Origin: CBDBFG01 sp965204765
Lineage (GTDB): Bacteria; Pseudomonadota; Alphaproteobacteria; Caedimonadales; UBA9215
Assembly: GCA_965204765.1 (NCBI GenBank)
Contig: CBDBFG010000004.1
Location: 248,001 to 312,000 of the forward strand
Length of the DNA stretch: 64,000 nt
Direction: 5' to 3'
Part shown: in pieces, positions 35,192 through 43,700 of the stretch
Layout of the letters: every line of letters starts with the position of its first letter
Numbering within the stretch: the stretch's first letter is position 1
The notes under the pieces: model-generated
Told to the model about the DNA's origin: nothing
The model's input: only the letters and a program-made list of their open reading frames with translations
The model's database searches: none
Position numbers and translations under genes: made by a program

Positions 35192-35776
35192 ATGACATTA
35201 ATGTTTAGTAGATTATTAACGATAATAGCTGTGTTGTGCTTTTCATGTAAATTACATGCTCATAATATCAATATAGCAACTGTAGAAAAATATCTGAATG
35301 GTATAGGGTCTTTGGTTGCTAATTTTAAACAATGGGACAAAAGCGGTAATTTAACAAAAGGTAAATTATATATAAAAAAGCCAGGATTGCTTTGTATGCA
35401 ATATTCTGGATCTGAGCAAATAGTTATTTTATCTGATAATAAAAATATTTTTTTTATTGATAAAGGTACTAATGATATTGCGACAATGCCGATTGCTAAT
35501 ACTCCAGCAAAAATATTTTTGTATGACGATCTGAACATAGCAGAGCAATTCGTTTTGAAGCAATTTAGCCACAAACAAAATACCATTACGGTTACGTTAG
35601 GATTAAAAAATCAGGATGTAGGGTATATAGAATTGTTGTTTGCAGAACATCCTATGCGCTTGATACAATGGCAAATTACTGATGTGCATAATAACAATAC
35701 TCTTGTACAACTATATGATATGCAGACAAATGTACCGATCAATGACTCGATATTTAGCCTTGGCAATATAAGATAA
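35192..35776 (+). CDS. lolA: Outer-membrane lipoprotein carrier protein LolA
   Basis: Periplasmic chaperone that takes lipoproteins from LolCDE to the outer membrane. It is 194 residues with a signal peptide ending near LHA (residue about 24). LolA family features are the early VEKYLNGIGSLVANFKQWDK and GKLYIKKPGLLCMQYSGSEQ (the kPG strand), then YDDLNIAEQF and a late IPLFSLGNIR-like ending. It follows ftsK directly, the classic alphaproteobacterial ftsK-lolA arrangement. Similarity is moderate but pattern and context agree. Confidence 0.87.
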   Translation: MTLMFSRLLTIIAVLCFSCKLHAHNINIATVEKYLNGIGSLVANFKQWDKSGNLTKGKLYIKKPGLLCMQYSGSEQIVILSDNKNIFFIDKGTNDIATMPIANTPAKIFLYDDLNIAEQFVLKQFSHKQNTITVTLGLKNQDVGYIELLFAEHPMRLIQWQITDVHNNNTLVQLYDMQTNVPINDSIFSLGNIR

Positions 35777-35865
35777 GAAAATTTTTTGTTTATAATTATA
35801 CATATTGGTTAGTTGTGGGGGAGTTTTTGCTATTTTATAGCCGATTTGTGACATTGGTATTTATG

Positions 35866-37554
35866 TTATTTTTGCACGGTTATCATAACGGATAGTAGTT
35901 GAGATTTTTGCTCTTTATTAAAATAAGAGCTATTTTTGTTCCAACTGTGTTCAATATTAATTGATCCTGAAGTGCCGTGGATGAGGAAATTATATTTTAT
36001 ACCCATACCCTTGGAAGAGACAACTTCCTTCTTGAATTCTAAAGCAGTTGGTTTTTTCAGGGAAATATTACCGTAACCATAAAATAAATATGGTTGTAAG
36101 TTGTGATTCATATTAGCAATATCAGGTATATAAATCTTTCTCATTAATTCTGTTCTGATCACATATCCTTCGTCTGCGGAAATGCTACCTGTGTGGTATC
36201 CACTTAAATAATCTGCTGAGGCAATATTAAAATGTTCCGAACTGAACATCGCACCTCTAATAGTTTGTTGTGTTTTGCAGTTTAGTTTAATGACATTGTT
36301 TTGCCCAAAATACTTAGCAAAAAGGTATTCTGCTTCTATTTTAGAAAAATTTAATGTGGTTCCTTGCCTGGATGAATCTAGTTTTTTAGATCCTAAACCT
36401 GATAATCCTGTCGTTAATTTGATAGAAAAATCATTGTGGATTTTATATTTTTCTGATTTGTATTTGGTGTTCAGGATTACATTAAGCATTCTTAAGATAT
36501 TTAAATGTCTCAAGTGTCCTGTTTGTTCGTCTCGTGCAGCATTAAGGGACAAAGTAATCGATGTTTCACCATTTCGTCTTAATCTAAGAAAATGTGTAAT
36601 TCCAGTGCTAAAATTGCTAAAGGAATTAATTATTTTTAAACCATTTGTATATTGTCTTGCGGTAGATCTGGTTGCTTCAATAAATACTTTGGTACTGTAT
36701 AGGTCTAGTGGTAATTCTATTCTGGATGAAATTAAATGTCTTTTGCCTGTTGTGACGTAGTAGGATGATGATGGATCAAATCCGTATGAGAAATGTAATT
36801 GTTCACCCAAAGAAAGTAAATTATTAAAGTATATACCGGATACTATTTGATCTCCACCCTGTATTTTACTCATGTTATTATCGTAATTAAACAACAAGTT
36901 ATATCGATCATGTGTCCCATTCAAGAATAGTATGGCTCCTCCATCTAATTGACCAGAACCAAGTGTGCTTTTTAGTTGTAGTCCTGGTATCTTCATAGCA
37001 ATCTTGAGATAGTGTTCCAAAGAATGTATATCTATGGATCGGTCATTTGCTATTGGTGACAGTATATTTTTTACTCGTTGTTTTAAATTGTGCGGTAATT
37101 TATCAACGTTTATTTCTTCTATATATCCCTTGATCAGCGTTAATTGTATGGTGTGATTGTTTTCGATAGTTTGTGGTGGTACAATTATCCTAGTTAGAAA
37201 ATAGCCAAGTTTAATATATTGTTGTTCTAGCAGCGATACTTTATCCAGAAACTCCTTTAAAGAAATTCTTTTGCCTATTAATTCAGTAAAAATATTTTTA
37301 CTAAGATAATTAAAATTTTTATCTTCATTAGTGATTGTTACACCACCAAAAATAAAGAACGACTTTTCTCCTATAGGTTTTTGCTTTTGCGGTTCTGGTA
37401 GGTATAAGCTAAGTACGTTATTATTACCCAGTTCTTGCACGACTTTGGGCAATGTATGTTTTAGTGATGGTACTGCACATAAATTACAATGTAGCGCTAT
37501 CGCCACAACCATTATGATGTGATTAGCTCTACATAATTTACAAAAAACGCTCAT
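35866..37554 (-). CDS. TpsB/ShlB-type two-partner secretion outer-membrane transporter
   Basis: Outer-membrane pore of the FhaC/ShlB family, 562 residues. An N-terminal signal region is followed by POTRA-type periplasmic domains (about 65-210; family-like KLGYFLTRIIVPPQTIENN and LIKGYIEEINVD) and a C-terminal 16-strand beta barrel (about 215-562) rich in alternating patterns. The barrel has the FhaC-type turn GMGIKYNFLIHGTSGSINIE near the end. Such proteins export one large TpsA protein carrying an N-terminal TPS signal. No TpsA gene is adjacent, so the substrate is elsewhere. Monocistronic; the next gene downstream is the convergent lolA. Confidence 0.85.
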   Translation of the reverse strand: MSVFCKLCRANHIIMVVAIALHCNLCAVPSLKHTLPKVVQELGNNNVLSLYLPEPQKQKPIGEKSFFIFGGVTITNEDKNFNYLSKNIFTELIGKRISLKEFLDKVSLLEQQYIKLGYFLTRIIVPPQTIENNHTIQLTLIKGYIEEINVDKLPHNLKQRVKNILSPIANDRSIDIHSLEHYLKIAMKIPGLQLKSTLGSGQLDGGAILFLNGTHDRYNLLFNYDNNMSKIQGGDQIVSGIYFNNLLSLGEQLHFSYGFDPSSSYYVTTGKRHLISSRIELPLDLYSTKVFIEATRSTARQYTNGLKIINSFSNFSTGITHFLRLRRNGETSITLSLNAARDEQTGHLRHLNILRMLNVILNTKYKSEKYKIHNDFSIKLTTGLSGLGSKKLDSSRQGTTLNFSKIEAEYLFAKYFGQNNVIKLNCKTQQTIRGAMFSSEHFNIASADYLSGYHTGSISADEGYVIRTELMRKIYIPDIANMNHNLQPYLFYGYGNISLKKPTALEFKKEVVSSKGMGIKYNFLIHGTSGSINIEHSWNKNSSYFNKEQKSQLLSVMITVQK

Positions 37555-37651
37555 TGTTATTATTAACTTATTTCACATTATACTAGTGAATAATATCCTT
37601 TCTATCAAGGGTAACGACAATATGTGTTATGAATAAAGTAAAAATGCTAAG

Positions 37652-38536
37652 TTAATATTCGTTAGAATCGTTATGAGTATCCTGGTGAATAATAACATGA
37701 GTGTTAGGAAATTGTTGGCAGATCATGTTATTAATTTCATTGGAAATATTATGAGCCTTTTTTAGGGTAATATTTTCGTCGAGCTCGATGTGTACTTGTA
37801 CAAAGTTGTCTTTGCCAGAAGATCTAGTTTTAAAATCATGCATACCTTTAATTTCTGGATGTGATGTAATGATATTCGCGATATCATTTTTTTGTGATTG
37901 CGGTAATTCGGTATCAATAAGAATATTAAAAGAATCTTTCGCTATTTTCCACGAGGTGCGTATAATATATATGCCGATTAGCAAACCGCATACAGGGTCA
38001 ATGTATAGGCAGTTTATGTACTGTTGTAAAACCAGTGATAATAATACTGATAAATTTAGTAGTAAGTCCCCTTTAAAATGCAGTCTATCGGCTTTGATAA
38101 TTGTAGAATCGGTTCTATTAATTACATATTGTTGAAATATTATCAGTGCAGATGTGGTCACAATGGTAATGATAATAATGGTCATACCGAAAGGAACATT
38201 TACTATTGGTTCAGGGGTAACAATTTTGTTGATTGCTTCGAATATTATCCATATAGCAGTACACGCTATAAAAATGGCTTGTCCTTGCGAAGCCACAGCT
38301 TCTATTTTACCATGTCCAAATCTGTGTTCTTCATCAGCTGGTTCAAGAGCGCTGCGTAAAGCAAAAAAATTAACTAATGATGCCACGGAATCAACTAAAG
38401 AATCTACTAGTAGAGCTTGCATGCTTACGGAATCGGTGGCTAGCCATGCGGCAGTCTTTATAATTAGTAAAAAGATCGCTACTATTATTGACGCATAAGT
38501 AGAGAATTTTAATAATTTTTCATCATATACGGACAT
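37652..38536 (-). CDS. Cation diffusion facilitator family metal efflux protein
   Basis: Inner-membrane metal/proton antiporter of the CDF family, 294 residues with six membrane helices (about 10-200) and a cytosolic C-terminal metal-binding domain (about 205-290). Transport-site residues appear in LLVDSLVDSVASLVNFFALR (helix 2) and KADRLHFKGDLLLN (helix 5), and HRFGHGKIEAVAS is the typical loop. The DxxxD (DSLVD) plus HxxxD arrangement fits a FieF-type Fe/Zn exporter, but specificity is uncertain. It begins 7 bp after the DUF502 gene, last of an HtrA-DUF502-CDF operon. Confidence 0.9.
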   Translation of the reverse strand: MSVYDEKLLKFSTYASIIVAIFLLIIKTAAWLATDSVSMQALLVDSLVDSVASLVNFFALRSALEPADEEHRFGHGKIEAVASQGQAIFIACTAIWIIFEAINKIVTPEPIVNVPFGMTIIIITIVTTSALIIFQQYVINRTDSTIIKADRLHFKGDLLLNLSVLLSLVLQQYINCLYIDPVCGLLIGIYIIRTSWKIAKDSFNILIDTELPQSQKNDIANIITSHPEIKGMHDFKTRSSGKDNFVQVHIELDENITLKKAHNISNEINNMICQQFPNTHVIIHQDTHNDSNEY

Positions 38537-38543
38537 GATTTGT

Positions 38544-39194
38544 TCATTTTTTGGTTAATTTTTTCTGTTTTACCACCGCACTATGGTCTGGAGTAATAAT
38601 ACCAGCTGAAATGACCATCTTAATTCCTTGTTCTACTGTCATACTTAAAGTTTTAACCTCTGTTCGTGGTACAAACAATAAGTATCCAGAGGTTGGGTTA
38701 GGTGTTGTGGGGATAAATACGTTAAGCACTTCATCATTGGTGTCTTGTTGTACTTCACCTTTCGTTATTCCCGTCACGAACCCTAGGGACCATATACCTT
38801 TTCTGGGGTATTGCACTAACACTACTTCCTTGAAAGAATTTTTATCCCTTTGCAGTATAGCTTCGAATATTTGTTTGAGGGTTGCATACATACTACGTAC
38901 AATCGGCATGCTATTTACTATTTTTTCGCCGCTTCTAACCAAGAACCTTCCTAAAAATCCGGTGGCTAATGCGCCAATGGTGGTAAAAGCTGTAAAGGCA
39001 ATGATCATTCCGATGCCTGGTAGTTCAAACGGTAAATATGTGCCGATTGGTAACACAGTTTTAAATTTATCATCTATTGTGGTAATAAACAGCCACACCA
39101 TATAAGCAGTAAGGGAAATAGGCGAGGCTATCAATATACCGGATAAAAAGTATTTCCAGATTTTGGACCATAAAGTATTTGTATTTTCTGTCAT
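38544..39194 (-). CDS. DUF502 family membrane protein
   Basis: Conserved proteobacterial membrane protein of unknown role, 216 residues. Two N-terminal membrane helices (about 15-35 and 58-85) are followed by the family signature around IVNSMPIVRSMYATLKQIFE and a soluble part with VLVQYPRKGIWSLGFVTG and VFIPTTPNPTSGYLLFVP, the most conserved DUF502 segments. It lies one base after the HtrA gene and 7 bp before the CDF gene, so translation is coupled. A membrane-homeostasis role is plausible from context only. Confidence 0.9.
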   Translation of the reverse strand: MTENTNTLWSKIWKYFLSGILIASPISLTAYMVWLFITTIDDKFKTVLPIGTYLPFELPGIGMIIAFTAFTTIGALATGFLGRFLVRSGEKIVNSMPIVRSMYATLKQIFEAILQRDKNSFKEVVLVQYPRKGIWSLGFVTGITKGEVQQDTNDEVLNVFIPTTPNPTSGYLLFVPRTEVKTLSMTVEQGIKMVISAGIITPDHSAVVKQKKLTKK

Positions 39195-39195
39195 T

Positions 39196-40596
39196 TTACC
39201 ATGTCCTGATATTTAAGGTGTTGATCGAGTTATTCCTTCTATATTCTATATTCCATTCTGATTTATAGGAAGTGACTAATTTAAGTAATTTATTTACTTT
39301 CTTTATTTTTTGGCCATTAACGCTCAAAATTACGTCCCCAGGAATAAACCCATTAAGTGCGGCTAGTGATCCTTTACGTACTTTTTCAATCATTACCCCG
39401 CCATTTTCGTACAGGATACCGTAATGTTCTGCGATACTTGGGGAAAGTCCTACAACCGATGCTCCCGCAACAGGATTGCGTCCTGATAGTTCTATTTTTA
39501 GGTTATCGGCGATTTTGGGTGGTGAGATCAATGTCACATTAACATCATATTCTTTTTTATCACGCCGAAGTTTTATTTTGGCGGTATCACCTACGCTTAG
39601 CGTAGCGATACGAAATCTAAGTGATGCCTCGTTCTTTATTTCCTTGTCGTTGATGCTAAGTATAATATCTCCTTGTTTGATATGCTTGTCTGCTGGGCTG
39701 CCATTGAATACTTTTTGTACTACTATTCCGCTTACTTTCTCTAGTCCAAGAGCTTCTTTCATAGCGTCATCGATGGTTTGTACTTTCATACCTATCCATG
39801 GCCGTATAATTTTTTTATGTCCTTTTGCTGCGCTGGTAAGAATGGGCATGACCAGATTTGATGGAATAGCAAAACTAAGGCCGATAGATCCACCCGTATT
39901 AGAGTAAATGGCTGTATTGACCCCAACTAATTTACCATCAAGGGTGATTAATGCTCCGCCCGAATTGCCTGGGTTGATAGCCGCATCAGTTTGAATAAAT
40001 GATCTAAAATCATTACCGCTTAAATTAGTTCTGGCCAGGCCCGAGACAATTCCGCTGGTAACCGTATGACCAAAACCAAATGGATTGCCTATGGCAAGTA
40101 CTATGTCGCCAACTTCTAATTCATCGGCATTTTTAAAATCCAGAAAAGGAAAATTTTTCTCTTTTGATTGCAATTTTAGTGCAACAATATCATTTTTTTT
40201 GTCGCTAATTAATATTTTTGCTTCCATTTCACGTCCATCGTGCAGGACTACTTTGATTTGTCGAGCATTCTTAATAACATGATAATTAGTAATTACAATG
40301 CCGTCTTTGCTAACTATAATCCCAGAACCAAGGGATTTTTGCACTCTTGCTCCACCCAGACTTGGTGACCTATCACCAAAAAAATGTCTAAACACTGGAT
40401 CATCAAAAAAAGGGCTAAGTTTTCTTCCTTGGATCACCCTCGCGGCATATATATTGACCACAGCTGGTAGTGCTTGTTTTACTATTGGGGCAAAACTAGC
40501 CTTTGTATTAATTTGGCCTAGCATGTTGGGTGTGGCATACGGTTCATGCATAAGCAATACGATGTTAGTGATAATTAGTAGTAGCTTGTTGATCAT
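39196..40596 (-). CDS. Second periplasmic HtrA/Do serine protease
   Basis: DegQ/DegP-like protease of 466 residues, paralogue of the one at 29.5 kb. It has an N-terminal hydrophobic signal (1-21). The triad is complete: H106 (TNYHVIKNA), D136 (KKNDIVALKL), S212 (INPGNSGGALI). Two PDZ domains follow (about 265-360 and 375-466). Compared with the first copy it has a longer loop with FFDDPVFRHFFGDRSPSLGG, closer to the canonical LA loop of DegQ/MucD proteins. It heads the HtrA-DUF502-CDF operon and is divergent from the large autotransporter, with 157 bp between the two starts. It could help fold or trim outer-membrane proteins such as that autotransporter (inference). Confidence 0.93.
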   Translation of the reverse strand: MINKLLLIITNIVLLMHEPYATPNMLGQINTKASFAPIVKQALPAVVNIYAARVIQGRKLSPFFDDPVFRHFFGDRSPSLGGARVQKSLGSGIIVSKDGIVITNYHVIKNARQIKVVLHDGREMEAKILISDKKNDIVALKLQSKEKNFPFLDFKNADELEVGDIVLAIGNPFGFGHTVTSGIVSGLARTNLSGNDFRSFIQTDAAINPGNSGGALITLDGKLVGVNTAIYSNTGGSIGLSFAIPSNLVMPILTSAAKGHKKIIRPWIGMKVQTIDDAMKEALGLEKVSGIVVQKVFNGSPADKHIKQGDIILSINDKEIKNEASLRFRIATLSVGDTAKIKLRRDKKEYDVNVTLISPPKIADNLKIELSGRNPVAGASVVGLSPSIAEHYGILYENGGVMIEKVRKGSLAALNGFIPGDVILSVNGQKIKKVNKLLKLVTSYKSEWNIEYRRNNSINTLNIRTW

Positions 40597-40753
40597 GTAT
40601 GCTTCCTTATTTTTCTTACGCGATTTAGCAAATTAAAGCATCCTACACTATAACTGTAAAACATAAACTTATACAAAGGATAAAATTTTAATTTATTTTT
40701 AATAAAATTTCTTGTACTCTACTTCGAAGAAGAAAAAAACAGGGCAGGTTATT

Positions 40754-43700
40754 ATGAGTATCTTTAAAAAATCTTTATTATCATTTGCAGTATCAGCATT
40801 TTTTGCAGGCCATTTATGGGCATCTACCAGTTTATCGCTTACAGTAGACAGTGGTGATAAAGTTACCGTTGATCAAAATACGACGTCTAGTAGTACGGAT
40901 ATAACCAAAACTATCTTGGGTACTGAGCCAAGTAACAGTCATTATCAATATGTTTGGCTGGCTTTGGGTATAACGGACAAAGATGCTTATACTTACTTTA
41001 CCCATGCGGATGTTAACTATGACAAGACAACTTCGACCCATAATGGGCTGACCAGCCAGTTTGTTACAGTTAATGGTGGTAATTTAACCATTGCCGAGGA
41101 TGTGTTTCTTAATCATTTGTCTGAATATACAACAAACAATCATGATGAAAAGGACCGGATTTTACATTTAACCGGTGATGATTTTGGTAGTGTTGTAAAC
41201 CATGGAGTGTTGTCAATAGTTGGAGAGCGTCCAGTTTATATTGATGGTGATAATAAAGCATTTAATAACTTTGGTTCTATTTTTACTACCAACGTTGCCG
41301 TAGGAATCGAAGGGGGCTTTGGTAATCTGGTGGTGAATAATGGAGAGATACAAATTTCTGGGCAAAATCCTATTCAATTTAATAGTGGCAACAGTGTGGT
41401 GCATAACTTGGGTACGATTTCTTCTGCTAGTAGTCAGTCTATTTCTTCGTTCAACGTGTCGAGGAATAGTATCACAGTGAATGATGGCACTATTTCTTCT
41501 TTAAGTGTCAATGTTTATTTTAGCAACAGTGGAAATAACATGGTTGTTAACAATGGTATTTTATCTGTAGAGGAAGATTCGAGCGTTTATGTTTGGAACT
41601 CGCACAACAATTTGTTTGTAAACAAAGGTGTTGTTTCCGCAGGGAATTGGCGTGGTTTTTACAACTATGCTTCCAATAATGTAACTTTCATCAACTCTGG
41701 TAATGTATTATCACGTAGTAGTTATGCGGTAGAGCTTAATTCAGCTGATAATAACGTCATTCACAACAGTGGTAATATATTTTCTTGGGCTGATTATGCA
41801 GTATTGTTTAATATCGATACGGCTAGTACAGCAGGTAACAATATTATCAACACTGGTAGTATTCACGCGGAACGAAGAAATGTAGTTGGCTTCAAAGAGG
41901 TAGGTTATTATACTGGTCATACTTATCAAGTTTCACATAATAGCTTGGAAAACTATGGTACGTTGTCTTCTGGTGTGGTTAATGCCGTTGTGCATTTAGG
42001 TCGTTCAGGGTACTTTTACACTAATCCAGTTGCTGGTAACGTATCACGTTATCAGAATATTAATAGCATTTCTGTTGGTGTAGATAACGATAGCAAGGGT
42101 ATTATCGGTTACTGTATTCCAGCAGGACAGGTTTATACAGTTGGCGCAAATGCTGTGGTAATCAGAAACACTGGTGGTGCAGTGATTGCGTTAAACCATT
42201 ATCATAACGATACCTTAGGTATAGCTGGTGATGGTAAGGCAATAGTAAATGCGGGTAGTACAGCATACAACAAGTATGATGTTAGTCATTTGCGCGGTAC
42301 TTTGGAACTAAATCAAGCAAGTTTTGATGGTACGGTAAGTAGTAAGCTAGGTGGTTCAGCAGCAATTATTCATAACAGGGGAACTGTTGCTGCGGATGCG
42401 AATTTATCATTTGGTGATGGATCTTCTTCGGATCATCCCGGTGGTGCTGATCGTATTGCCATTATTAACAGTGGTACCATTAATGCGGACTTGACTAATG
42501 TACAGTACTATTATCATGGCAATGGGGCAAGTTACGGTGGGGCTAGTATACAGGGTATTTCTTCTTCGGAAACAAAAAGCATTATTGCAGCCAGGACGGT
42601 GCCAGCAAATACGGTGAGTATTCCTTTCACTACAGGTAGTGTAGATGATTATGTTGTAAACTTGGTGACTGATCAATATGCAGCTTCTTTATTTGTAAAA
42701 GATTGGTCGATTACCGATGGGGATGGTACTACTGTTGCAGGTCCATTTAGTGGCTATGGTTCTAATGCGCAATACTCACAAGCTGTTAGTTTATCACCAA
42801 ATACCGCGTATAATTTTGTTCCTACGGCATTAAATAGCTCATACTATGCAATTTATGGATGGTATCAAACTACCTTCCAAATTGGATATACCGTTATTTC
42901 GAAAAGTATTTTTGGTGTGGATTGCACAACTGGTGGCTTGCAAACCTTTAGCAATGCTAATGATTATCATTTCTCTGGCGATGCAGCAAAACTAGTTGAT
43001 TTTGCGGTGGATACTTATGGTTTTGCCGGTGGTGATAATGTCGCTATTTCTGTGGCGCCGTCTAGTGGCTGGAACGGTAGTGATGCGGTAACAAAAATTG
43101 ATTTGTCACACTTTACTGGAACCATGAAAGTTGGTACAGGAGTAAACAATGTGAACGGTGTTGCCAATGGTAGGATAAGAATAGAGGATAGCTTGTGGAG
43201 TGATATTACTTTACAAACTACGTTATCTTCGGCGCAAACGATCGATGTGGCTGCTGGTGCTGAACTTGCCGGTATTAACTTCTTTGATGGTAATAACATG
43301 GTTATCTTAAATATGACCGCTGACGACAAGCCAAATGTTGGTAGTGTGCAGTTTATCACTAATGAAAATCATGTTGGTCCTAAACGTGCCGGTGTGCTTC
43401 GTTTAGTTAATAGTACGGGTTCGTTCCTTACGGTAAAAGATGACGAGCGTGAATGGTCTGTCTCTAGCGATAATGGAGACAATTATACAACCTTGTGTAC
43501 GGCACATCACTTGCAAACTGTTGAGTTAAAAGGAAAATTCAAATTAGGCGATAACTTTGCAGAAGAAAGTGATTCTTTGGCGATTAACCAATTAAAATTA
43601 CTTAAAGGAACTTTAGATATCAATGGTAAAAAACTAACTATTGGTAGCAAAATTGTTTTGGTTGGTCAGGATGCTGCTAATCGTGCAATTATAACTGATG

